From: Acidobacteriota bacterium
Lineage (GTDB): Bacteria; Acidobacteriota; Blastocatellia; Pyrinomonadales; Pyrinomonadaceae
Assembly (NCBI GenBank): GCA_029862725.1
Contig: JAOTWT010000183.1
Span: 1-6,431, forward strand
Direction of reading: 5' to 3'
Length of the DNA stretch: 6,431 nt
The position numbers and the translations under genes were made by a program. Positions 1 to 6,261 of this stretch are shown piece by piece (positions within the stretch are counted from its first letter, which is position 1; every line of letters begins with the position of its first letter). Below the pieces are notes generated by a model. The model did not search any database and had not been told where the DNA came from. It was given only the letters and a program-made list of their open reading frames with translations.

Positions 1-179
1 CCGGACCCCGCCGAGACATCTTTGTAAACCGGCGGAGCGTCAGGAGAGATAATGCCGGTCGTACGCTTTGAGGCGTAAACCTTGGCTTCACCGGTCGAGA
101 CACCTCCGGTCGGATTGTCCTGGGCAGAGATTCCAATACCGAGTGCGGCAAAAACAAAGATTGAGAAGATCGTTTTCAT
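1..179 (-). CDS. Secreted protein, N-terminal fragment (possible CRTAC1-like FG-GAP/UnbV protein)
   Basis: The frame is open from an ATG at 179-177 to the window edge (59 codons), so the gene is cut at its C-terminal side. Residues 1-19 form a clear Sec signal peptide (MKTIFSIFVFAALGIGISA, then Q-D-N). The mature start is rich in Gly, Ser and Thr, and the last visible part reads P-P-V-Y-K-D-V-S-A-G-S. A segment of the type F/Y-x-D-V-[ST]-A-x-[ST]-G is typical of the start of the repeat domain in CRTAC1/UnbV (FG-GAP) secreted proteins, which often lie beside TPR multiheme cytochromes. That assignment is an inference from one short motif and context. A weak AAGAG ribosome-binding site lies upstream of the ATG. 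The gene follows the cytochrome gene on the same strand after 125 bases. I am fairly sure of the coding frame and unsure of the family. Confidence 0.62.
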   Translation of the reverse strand, partial: MKTIFSIFVFAALGIGISAQDNPTGGVSTGEAKVYASKRTTGIISPDAPPVYKDVSAGS

Positions 180-218
180 AATTAATACTCTTAAAGCGGC
201 GAGGCATCGAAACTCTCC

Positions 219-246
219 GGCGACGCGGTCCGAAAAGGACATCGCC
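219..246 (-). repeat. Inverted repeat in the leader of the left-edge secreted gene
   Basis: GGCGA (219-223) pairs with TCGCC (242-246), and inside it GTCC (228-231) pairs with GGAC (237-240) around a five-base loop, leaving a 4-by-1 internal loop. In the minus-strand transcript it would sit 40-67 bases before the start codon. No T-run follows it in the minus direction, so it does not look like a terminator. It may be an RNA structure in the 5' leader, or chance. Confidence 0.25.
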
Positions 247-304
247 TGCGCGGCCGCAACCTGATCAGAATGATGAGTCTCAAAACGCGCTTACTGCGGT
301 AAGT

Positions 305-2605
305 CTAATTACCTTCAAAAAAATCCGCAGTCGTAACCAGCTTTTGTGACCAGTCGATTCCCGCAATCGACGGATAACCCGCAAGCTCCCACTCCGGCCG
401 GAACGGCTCGAGGTCGTGTACGTGAAAAGGCCGGCTCTCATTTCCAATTTCCAGATTTTCCTGTAGAAAATCGGCCGCCAGGAACTCGACCTGTGTATCG
501 GCTTTTAGATCGCGAAACTGCAATGCAAATTCAGCGGCCGCAGAGCGGTCTCCGAGCTTCCGGTTGATCAGCATTAAATTATAGACGGCAGATAGGTCTT
601 CGGGGTCAATTGCCAAAATCCGCTGGAAATAGACACGCGCCAGTTCGAGCTGAACGCGTCTCTGGTCTTCGGGTACGGCTTCGCTACGCAATTTTGCGAG
701 CTCGCCCAGCTGCTGAAGCGTGTCGCGGTCATTGGGGTATTTTTCCAAAACCTGTTTGTAGAGCTCTTCGGCCTCATCCAGTTTGCTAAAAGTCTTTTTG
801 ATCCGGCCCTTTTGAAACAAAGATCGATAGTTATTTTCGTCGAGCTTGAGACTCTTACTGACCAGTTTGTCGGCCTCATTCCACCCGCCCATCTGCATCA
901 TTGCGATCGCTTTGTTTGTGTAAGCCGTCGGCCGATACTCGTTCTTAAAGTCAATCACCTCGTCGAAGGCGTCGGCTGCCGCGGGAAACTGTTTGTTGTC
1001 AAGAAGCGCAATCCCGTAGTTGTTCCAGCGCCACCAATCCGGCATCGCTTTTGCCAAAGGCTCTGACGGTCTATTCCGCGACCCGATGCCGAGGGTTTCC
1101 GAGGTTTCCGCCATCGTCACGATCGGAAGATTTGTCGATTTCCCGATGACGTAGTCGCTGAAGACCTTGGTGAACCTGCGGTAGTTCAATTTTGCAGTTA
1201 GTCTCAGTGTTCCCTCGTAACCGTCTGGAACAACGAACCGGTATCGCGAGACATCCGAACGACCCGATTGAATACTGTTGTTTTGAGCTACTACCTTTGT
1301 CTTCCAAATATGGTGCAGGTCGTTGAGTTTCCCGTCCTCAAAGACAAGGTAGGTCATATAGTTGTGGGCGCCTTTGTCGAGGAAACCGTTCGCATCCGTA
1401 TAACCGGATTTGTAAAGGATCTTTCCGTCCTCATCGACCACACTGAACTCGACAAATGCCTCGTAAAAATCGCGCAACTCGGGCGGAAACGAGTGGCCGA
1501 TGTTCTTATTCGTAATCACGACTTCAGCCGTCAAAATGTCTCCATCCTTGAGGCGAAAATTATCGCGGTCGATCGGTGCTATCAGCCTGGTCTTTGACGA
1601 ATCGCGCGCCCGCCGCTTGAGAGCGAAGATATCGATCACGATTCGATCGTCTTTTAGAAACTTGACCACTTCCTCAAACTGCCGCTTATAACCAAAAGCC
1701 AATGGAATCGCGGTATTGGCGGCTGCGAAACGGTGCGAGGCGATCCTGCCGTCCTTTACGGATACGTCATAATTCTCGGTCGGCACCTTCTCCATATGAC
1801 ATGAATTGCAGGTCTCTTTGTCGCGTGTATAAAAAGGATGCGGGGTTTCCTTCGCAAAAGACGATTTCTGGTATTCGTCGCCCACCATGAAGGCTCGCAG
1901 GAATTTGTAATCGTTTAGCTCTTTCGGCACCTGGGACTTGTGACAGGCGGCGCAGAATTCCGGTTTCTTTAGCAAATCCCGCATCATCGCGCGTTTATGT
2001 CCCTCGATATCGTTTGTGATGTCCCGGTCGGTCGCCTCAACGATCTTGGTCCCGTCTTTCTCTTCTATCAATGCAGGTTGTCCCATCACATAGCCGCCGA
2101 TGCCGCGGCCTGACACGGACTCGATCGAATGGCAGACGATACACGAGACCCCTTCGTTATCAAACGGCCGTTCGCTGATAATCGGCGCGTCGGTCAACGC
2201 CCCGGAGAAAAGGGCGGTCGGGTTATGACAGGATTCGCAGTGACGTGTAAAAGCGATGTTCTTCTGGTTCTGGAGATCTTTTACGTTTTTTTGATAAAAA
2301 GGCTCCACAAAGGCTTTGGCGTGCGCCGATTCCTGCCATTGGGGATGCACATCCCTGTGGCACGAGGCGCACCTCGCCGACGAAGTGAAATCGGAGGCTT
2401 TTATGAATTTGCCATTGAACGTGTCGGCGTTACCGGGCGCAAACGGCTTGTCGTCACCAAAACGGTAATCGTAAGAGGCCCGGACGAGGTCATGATAGTC
2501 TTCTTCGCCCCGCGCCTCACTCGTTTCAACTTTGAGAAACAAAACGACGGAAACAAAAAGAAGCCACGCAATTACCGCCACAATTCTGGCGCCCGATCTT
2601 GTCAT
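305..2605 (-). CDS. Membrane-anchored pentaheme c-type cytochrome with C-terminal TPR domain
   Basis: This 766-residue protein probably carries electrons in the periplasm. Five CxxCH haem-binding motifs are visible: CASCH (79-83), CESCH (123-127), CIVCH (155-159), CAACH (218-222) and CNSCH (266-270). Extra histidines around them (H87, H95, H122, H203, H256, H291) could be distal haem ligands. The arrangement resembles cytochrome c554-type multiheme domains. Residues 8-25 form a hydrophobic N-terminal helix without an obvious cleavage site, so it may be an uncleaved anchor. Residues about 340-495 look like a beta-sandwich and contain G-H-S-F-P (370-374), similar to the GHNFP motif of related multiheme proteins. 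Residues about 525-700 contain several TPR-like repeats, suggesting a protein partner. The start is the first ATG, with GGAAGGG (2622-2616) ten bases upstream. The gene lies between a secreted peptidase and another secreted protein on the same strand. The electron donor and acceptor cannot be told from the window. Confidence 0.93.
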   Translation of the reverse strand: MTRSGARIVAVIAWLLFVSVVLFLKVETSEARGEEDYHDLVRASYDYRFGDDKPFAPGNADTFNGKFIKASDFTSSARCASCHRDVHPQWQESAHAKAFVEPFYQKNVKDLQNQKNIAFTRHCESCHNPTALFSGALTDAPIISERPFDNEGVSCIVCHSIESVSGRGIGGYVMGQPALIEEKDGTKIVEATDRDITNDIEGHKRAMMRDLLKKPEFCAACHKSQVPKELNDYKFLRAFMVGDEYQKSSFAKETPHPFYTRDKETCNSCHMEKVPTENYDVSVKDGRIASHRFAAANTAIPLAFGYKRQFEEVVKFLKDDRIVIDIFALKRRARDSSKTRLIAPIDRDNFRLKDGDILTAEVVITNKNIGHSFPPELRDFYEAFVEFSVVDEDGKILYKSGYTDANGFLDKGAHNYMTYLVFEDGKLNDLHHIWKTKVVAQNNSIQSGRSDVSRYRFVVPDGYEGTLRLTAKLNYRRFTKVFSDYVIGKSTNLPIVTMAETSETLGIGSRNRPSEPLAKAMPDWWRWNNYGIALLDNKQFPAAADAFDEVIDFKNEYRPTAYTNKAIAMMQMGGWNEADKLVSKSLKLDENNYRSLFQKGRIKKTFSKLDEAEELYKQVLEKYPNDRDTLQQLGELAKLRSEAVPEDQRRVQLELARVYFQRILAIDPEDLSAVYNLMLINRKLGDRSAAAEFALQFRDLKADTQVEFLAADFLQENLEIGNESRPFHVHDLEPFRPEWELAGYPSIAGIDWSQKLVTTADFFEGN

Positions 2606-2639
2606 TAAATCAATACCCTTCCAAACGAGATACTATAAG

Positions 2640-2667
2640 ATTATCGTTTCCGCCACATTATTCGCAA
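2640..2667 (-). promoter_or_regulatory. Candidate sigma70-type promoter of the cytochrome gene
   Basis: On the minus strand TTGCGA (2667-2662, four of six consensus bases) and GATAAT (2645-2640, five of six) are separated by 16 bases. Transcription would start near 2633, giving a leader of about 28 bases that holds the GGAAGGG ribosome-binding site. A second -10-like hexamer, TATAGT (2637-2632), overlaps but has no good -35. This is a consensus match only. The gene could instead be read through from the peptidase gene, since I see no convincing terminator between them. Confidence 0.3.
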
Positions 2668-2708
2668 ACAAAAAAGAGTTTTCGATGCAAAGTCGTTTAG
2701 AAGCGTTA

Positions 2709-4535
2709 CTATTTTTCTTGAGCCGCCAAAAAAGAAGCTGCCTTGTTGTCCACAATCCTACCGACCGGATACTCTCCGATCCGCTTGTCGAAGTAAGGTG
2801 AGCGCTCGTAAAAAAACCGAAGACGCGCTCTGGGATCAGAGGCAAAGGCTGCGTCCTTTAGCTTTTCGTTAAATTCGGCCTCCAGATCCGGGTCCTTCTT
2901 GAGCATCTCAGCTGCGATGTCTTCCATTACATAACTCTCGGAATACTCCTTTTGCTCGAATATTGAGTTGAAGAATCCCCAAAACACCGCTGAATCGGGC
3001 CCGGCCGGCTCGAGAAAGTGCATGGCCACTCTGCCAGATCGCTGTGACACGGGAATTACCGCGGAATTGGCCGGAAAGGTCCTGGTCTCGTTCATCTTCT
3101 CACTCTTAAACGACAATGTAAGCCGGCCCTCGAAGGGGAAAGGCCTCCACACGGGAGAGTCCAGCCGGTACAATTCGGTTTTGATCGTGAGCTCTTTATC
3201 GAGCCGCCACATCTCAACACCGTGCGCCGAAAGGCGATCTATGACTTCCCGCCATTGGGGCGGCACAATATAAAACCGCGGCGGCACAATCTCGACGACA
3301 GGCACCGCCTCGTCATATTGCGGTATCAGATAATCCTTGGGTTTCCGCGTGTAGATGAGCTTCTTCCCGCCCGAGACCGGCGAGTCGGCGGTCTCGATCT
3401 CAAACCCCTTAAAGGTGTAGTCGTTCGTTTTGTTCGAGATCCGCTGCGAGAGTACAAACGTTCCATCGTCGCGACCCGATCCGAGTTCAAGGGTTTCGCG
3501 GTCGGCGGCCCTGTTTGCCGCGAACAGGGCGTCCTTGTCGTTTGCAATTTCCTCAAGAGTTCGCCAAAGGACATCGTAAGTACCGCGGACACGGGTTTTA
3601 TAGGGCTTGACCGAGTGGGCTTCGATCAATAACCCGATTCGCCCTCGAAGCGGTGTATACCCGGTCGCGAACCGCGGTGTGGCGATAAAGGTCGCGATAC
3701 CACGCTCGGGAGCGAACGGATCAAGCATCTGTATGTAACGGGAGAGCAGGTTGCCCGAGGCCTCGATCTTCGTAATCGCGTTTTCCTCGAAACGTCTGGC
3801 CATCCAATTACGGAGCCCTGTGTGGATCTCGTCGTGATGTGCGAACTCATAGGTTATGTTGTAACGAAAATCGGCACCGTCGGTGACGTGGCAATCTATA
3901 AAGAAGTCGGGGTCCCATTCATTCCAGAGACTCAACCACGCTCTCGTTTCCGGGGTATCGGCCTTTAAATAATCGCGGTTTAGATTCTGATATGCGGAAT
4001 TCGCCCTAAAGCCCATTTCCTCCGGTCCGTTCTGGTTGATTCTATTGAACTTACCGAACATCTCGTGTCCATCGACATTATAGATAGGCACAAAGAGAAT
4101 GATCGTGTTTTCGAGGAGGCCGGAATGCTTTTCGGTAACCGCAAGATCGCGGAAAAGGGCGAGCCCGGCATCTTTGCCATCGGATTCCCCGGCATGAATC
4201 GCAGCTTGTATGAGAACAACCGCTTTTCCGGATTTCCTTGCCCCGGACGGTGTCGCGTCTTGATCCTGCGACGCGATCAGCAACGGCAAATCCCTTCCCT
4301 CGCTACTTTTCCCAAAACTCCGATAGACTATCTTCCCGGACACGGAGTCTAAACGTCTGGCAAAAGAAACAGTTTCCGCATAAAGGGGAGTTTTTGCGTA
4401 ACCGCTGTACTCGGCAAATGTCTCCCATCCGGCAGGAACATTTTCCGCATTGCTTTGGCCTGATGTGATGACGCTTAGAGCAATGAGAACGGAAATTGAT
4501 AATGACAGTATTCGTGATCCAGGTTTAAAGTTCAT
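2709..4535 (-). CDS. Secreted M14-family zinc carboxypeptidase
   Basis: This is a 608-residue metallopeptidase of the M14 (carboxypeptidase A-like) family, expected to remove C-terminal residues from peptides outside the cytoplasm. A signal peptide spans residues 1-30 (hydrophobic core 9-25, then Q-S-N-A and E). The zinc ligands are in the H-A-G-E segment (H114, E117) and the third is H216 in D-C-H. N-V-D-G (153-156) and N-L-N-R-D (184-188) match conserved M14 motifs, with N186-R187 corresponding to the pair that holds the substrate carboxylate. E305 in L-I-E-A-H fits the catalytic glutamate. The catalytic domain ends near residue 330 and is followed by about 270 residues of unassigned, partly beta-rich sequence, so the protein is longer than the catalytic core alone. 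No clear Shine-Dalgarno precedes the ATG at 4535. A -10-like TATATT (4560-4555) would give a leader of only about a dozen bases. The exact substrate is unknown. Confidence 0.92.
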   Translation of the reverse strand: MNFKPGSRILSLSISVLIALSVITSGQSNAENVPAGWETFAEYSGYAKTPLYAETVSFARRLDSVSGKIVYRSFGKSSEGRDLPLLIASQDQDATPSGARKSGKAVVLIQAAIHAGESDGKDAGLALFRDLAVTEKHSGLLENTIILFVPIYNVDGHEMFGKFNRINQNGPEEMGFRANSAYQNLNRDYLKADTPETRAWLSLWNEWDPDFFIDCHVTDGADFRYNITYEFAHHDEIHTGLRNWMARRFEENAITKIEASGNLLSRYIQMLDPFAPERGIATFIATPRFATGYTPLRGRIGLLIEAHSVKPYKTRVRGTYDVLWRTLEEIANDKDALFAANRAADRETLELGSGRDDGTFVLSQRISNKTNDYTFKGFEIETADSPVSGGKKLIYTRKPKDYLIPQYDEAVPVVEIVPPRFYIVPPQWREVIDRLSAHGVEMWRLDKELTIKTELYRLDSPVWRPFPFEGRLTLSFKSEKMNETRTFPANSAVIPVSQRSGRVAMHFLEPAGPDSAVFWGFFNSIFEQKEYSESYVMEDIAAEMLKKDPDLEAEFNEKLKDAAFASDPRARLRFFYERSPYFDKRIGEYPVGRIVDNKAASFLAAQEK

Positions 4536-4557
4536 AATTGACTAGTCGAACAGGAAT

Positions 4558-4571
4558 ATAACGAACGTTAT
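4558..4571. promoter_or_regulatory. Perfect inverted repeat upstream of the M14 peptidase gene (possible operator)
   Basis: ATAACG-AA-CGTTAT is a perfect six-base inverted repeat with a two-base centre, ending 23 bases before the peptidase ATG. It overlaps a -10-like TATATT on the minus strand (4560-4555). A dimeric repressor bound here would block that promoter. No regulator gene is present in the window, and short palindromes also occur by chance. Confidence 0.25.
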
Positions 4572-4689
4572 TCGGCTCAACTTTACCATAGGCCACGGGT
4601 TCAACAATCGTAAAAAAACGCACCAAAACAGGTCCCCGCTTCGATGCTTATTTTTTTGATAAATTTAATTTTTGTTTGCTTGCCATTTA

Positions 4690-4709
4690 TGGTATAAGTA
4701 TTTCGAAAT
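4690..4709 (+). promoter_or_regulatory. Candidate extended -10 promoter with a palindrome at the expected start site
   Basis: TGG-TATAAG (4690-4698) matches an extended -10 element (TGN plus five of six bases) below an AT-rich tract with only weak -35 matches (for example TTTGTT at 4671-4676). The perfect ten-base palindrome ATTTCGAAAT (4700-4709) lies directly on the expected transcription start, where a repressor site would be effective. Use of this promoter would give the FecR-like operon a leader of about 155 bases. Confidence 0.33.
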
Positions 4710-4782
4710 CTTGTTATTTAGCGTTATTTGCAAGTTATTCAAAAGGTGGAGTTTGCAATCTCCCGCGCGAAACTGCTTTTTG

Positions 4783-4810
4783 TTGACATCCGGAACTGTT
4801 TGTGTAAGAG
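4783..4810 (+). promoter_or_regulatory. Candidate proximal promoter of the FecR-like gene pair
   Basis: TTGACA (4783-4788) is a perfect -35 consensus. The -10 is poor: TAAGAG (4805-4810) at 16-base spacing matches three of six bases, and TGTAAG (4803-4808) matches four but at 14-base spacing. Transcription from here would leave a leader of about 45 bases ending in the ribosome-binding site. A perfect -35 with a weak -10 is compatible with an activator-dependent promoter, or with chance. Confidence 0.3.
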
Positions 4811-4851
4811 TTTCAGAGGGTTCCGTTAATTTTTGAGAGATAAGTTGAGAC

Positions 4852-4858
4852 AGAGGAG
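4852..4858 (+). promoter_or_regulatory. Ribosome-binding site that fixes the start at 4863
   Basis: AGAGGAG lies four bases before ATG 4863. A TTG further up at 4833 is in the same frame and would add ten charged residues before the signal peptide, with no Shine-Dalgarno. The ATG is therefore preferred. Confidence 0.7.
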
Positions 4859-4862
4859 AATT

Positions 4863-5441
4863 ATGAGAATCAGGACTACGAAGAAGAGGGCGCTTTCATT
4901 GCTGCTGACCCTTGCAGTTGTAGCGTGCTACTCGATGGTGGCTCTGGCCGGCGAGGCAAAATTAGCCGGCGAAATAGTCGTATCGGGTGGTAAAGACTCA
5001 GTAGTGACCGTGAATGGCGAAGCCGCCAAAAGCGGACGCACCGTTTTTTCATCGAGTACGATCGCTACCCCGGCCGATGCCAGTGCTGTCATCAGCGTGA
5101 AGAATATTGGCAAGCTCAGGGTTGGTCCGAACACCACGATGACGATTAATTTTGACGAGAAGGGAATTACCGGAAGCATTGAGAAAGGTAAACTCACAGT
5201 TCTTGACTCTGCAAATACGGTCAACATCACGGCGCCCAACGGCAAAGTCGCGGCCCTCGGTTCCGGCGATGCGGTTATCACAACACAAGACGATGACGAT
5301 GACGACGATCCCGGTTCGGGAACGTGGTTTATTTGGGCCCTCGTACTTGGCGGCGCGGCTGCGGGACTTATATTTGCAGCTACACGCAACAACGATATAA
5401 GTTTAGGCGGCGGCACGACGGTCGTCAGCCCCAACCGTTAA
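4863..5441 (+). CDS. Exported FecR-like domain protein with C-terminal transmembrane helix (copy 1, Asp-rich linker)
   Basis: This 192-residue protein has a signal peptide at 1-29 (basic start R-T-T-K-K-R, hydrophobic 11-28, A-L-A before G30). One FecR-like beta domain follows at about 36-140, with V-T-V-N-G-E (48-53), S-T-I-A-T (65-69) and S-A-V-I (74-77). A run of seven aspartates (143-149) leads to P-G-S, then a transmembrane helix at about 154-173, then a 19-residue tail ending V-V-S-P-N-R. The Asp run could bind calcium or keep the domain off the membrane. Known FecR proteins regulate a FecI-type sigma factor, but the N-terminal anti-sigma part is absent here and no sigma gene adjoins, so the role is unknown. 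C22 in V-V-A-C loosely fits a lipobox, but the A-L-A site is more likely because the paralogue lacks the lipobox. The next gene is a paralogue 67 bases downstream, probably in one operon. Confidence 0.88.
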   Translation: MRIRTTKKRALSLLLTLAVVACYSMVALAGEAKLAGEIVVSGGKDSVVTVNGEAAKSGRTVFSSSTIATPADASAVISVKNIGKLRVGPNTTMTINFDEKGITGSIEKGKLTVLDSANTVNITAPNGKVAALGSGDAVITTQDDDDDDDPGSGTWFIWALVLGGAAAGLIFAATRNNDISLGGGTTVVSPNR

Positions 5442-5445
5442 CTCA

Positions 5446-5468
5446 TGCCCCAGGGCACTTTGATTTTT
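5446..5468 (+). terminator. Weak hairpin between the two FecR-like genes (possible attenuator)
   Basis: TGCCC (5446-5450) and GGGCA (5453-5457) are inverted repeats with a two-base centre, so the RNA stem is at most four pairs with a CCAG loop. A T-run (5464-5468) follows after six bases. It begins four bases after the stop codon of copy 1. It is too short to be a convincing terminator, but it could lower expression of copy 2 or stabilise the upstream message. Confidence 0.18.
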
Positions 5469-5491
5469 GAGTAATTATTTGTTTCGTCCAT

Positions 5492-5497
5492 AGGAGG
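5492..5497 (+). promoter_or_regulatory. Strong Shine-Dalgarno of FecR-like copy 2
   Basis: A full AGGAGG lies eleven bases before ATG 5509, slightly farther than the optimum. It supports independent translation of copy 2 at a high rate and confirms the start. Confidence 0.7.
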
Positions 5498-5508
5498 ACC
5501 TTTTTACA

Positions 5509-6243
5509 ATGCTCGGCAACAATAAGATACGTAGAACAATTTCGGCCATTACAGGGATCGCGGTACTTTGCGTCGCATCACTTACCGCAATGGCGGCTCC
5601 CGGAGACGTGAAAGCTGACATTACAGTCAACGGTCAGGTAACGGTTAACGGACAACCGGCAGTGTCGAATTCGACAGTGGTATCCGGAAGTACCATTACT
5701 ACAGGTGCAAATTCCAGTGCCGTTATCGGTTTGGCGAACAACGGAAGGGTTGAGTTGATGCCTGAAACATCTCTCACATTACGGTTTACCGAAAACAGCA
5801 TTGTTGCGATGTTGAGTTCCGGCAAGGTTCAAATTTCGAACAGGGCCGGCATCGGGGCTACCGTCACGACCCGGAGCGCGACAGTTGTTGCGGATGCCGG
5901 GCAGGCTAACCTCTTTACAGTCGACATCGGTTGTGGCGATGACATCAAGTGCGCCCAGACACTTGTCCAGACAACGAACGGTCTTGTGACACTGAAGTCG
6001 GGCAAAACCACCAAGCAGGTAGCTGCAGGTACGGACGCAGTTGCCGGCGGTTCGCAAACCGGTTGTAAGCCGTGTTTCCGTCCGGGTTCTGCTCCTCCGG
6101 TTGCGATCGCTGGAATAGGCGCTGGTGCTTTGGCCGCGATTCTGGTTGGAGTTGGAGCAGCCGCTGTTGCAGCGATCATCTACGGTAAGAAGAACAGAAT
6201 CGAGCAGGACGGTCCCGTGATTGTCGTTAGTCCGATTCAATAG
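5509..6243 (+). CDS. Exported FecR-like domain protein with C-terminal transmembrane helix (copy 2, cysteine linker)
   Basis: This 244-residue paralogue of the preceding gene has a signal peptide at 1-29 (hydrophobic 11-28, A-M-A before A30-P-G). Its FecR-like domain spans about 36-140, and V-T-V-N-G-Q (44-49), S-T-I-T-T (61-65) and S-A-V-I (70-73) align with the same segments of copy 1. It then has a longer domain or linker (141-195) with four cysteines in two pairs, C142/C148 and C186/C189 (C-K-P-C). P-G-S (192-194) precedes a glycine- and alanine-rich transmembrane helix at about 198-225. G-K-K-N-R and a tail ending V-V-S-P-I-Q follow. The cysteines could form disulphides or a metal site if exported. 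No anti-sigma domain and no sigma gene are present. The gene lies between copy 1 and a UDP-glucose dehydrogenase-type gene, so a role in envelope polysaccharide is possible but unproven. Confidence 0.88.
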   Translation: MLGNNKIRRTISAITGIAVLCVASLTAMAAPGDVKADITVNGQVTVNGQPAVSNSTVVSGSTITTGANSSAVIGLANNGRVELMPETSLTLRFTENSIVAMLSSGKVQISNRAGIGATVTTRSATVVADAGQANLFTVDIGCGDDIKCAQTLVQTTNGLVTLKSGKTTKQVAAGTDAVAGGSQTGCKPCFRPGSAPPVAIAGIGAGALAAILVGVGAAAVAAIIYGKKNRIEQDGPVIVVSPIQ

Positions 6244-6261
6244 TATTCTTCAAAGTTAATG

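Larger units (their letters stand above)
4536..4862. other. Divergent intergenic region, no gene seen
   Basis: These 327 bases separate the peptidase gene (leftward) from the FecR-like gene pair (rightward). I found no convincing coding frame in it. The stretch around 4648-4680 is strongly AT-rich with T-runs, as in upstream promoter elements. Candidate promoter parts and palindromes are listed separately. The region 4700-4850 would be a long untranslated leader if the upstream rightward promoter is used. It contains a small GGAG/CTCC stem (4748-4763) but no riboswitch that I can name. Confidence 0.6.

Noticed and set aside
82..264. 60-codon plus-strand open frame at the left edge
   Set aside because: It overlaps the minus-strand secreted gene, whose signal peptide is far more convincing, and it has no homology-like features.
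290..303. Small hairpin (CTTAC/GTAAG) just after the cytochrome stop codon as a terminator
   Set aside because: It has only five mostly weak pairs and no T-run in the minus direction.
2129..2608. 159-codon plus-strand open frame opposite the cytochrome N-terminal half
   Set aside because: It lies fully across a region whose minus strand encodes five CxxCH motifs. Its translation has no family features.
4833..4862. In-frame TTG start for FecR-like copy 1, thirty bases upstream of the ATG
   Set aside because: It has no Shine-Dalgarno, would place charged residues before the signal peptide, and the AGAGGAG site points to ATG 4863.
4920..4931. V-V-A-C lipobox in FecR-like copy 1, suggesting a lipoprotein
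   Set aside because: A better signal peptidase I site (A-L-A) follows seven residues later, Tyr at +2 is unusual, and the paralogue has Leu before its Cys, which breaks the lipobox.
4928..5434. 168-codon open frame antisense to FecR-like copy 1
   Set aside because: It mirrors the codon bias of the real gene, has low-complexity Ser/Pro-rich sequence and no recognisable domain. The plus-strand frame has a signal peptide, domain, paralogue and ribosome-binding site.
5829..6240. Two long minus-strand frames (5829-6179 and 5779-6240) opposite FecR-like copy 2
   Set aside because: They are low-complexity shadows of the real gene, without a Shine-Dalgarno or recognisable domain.
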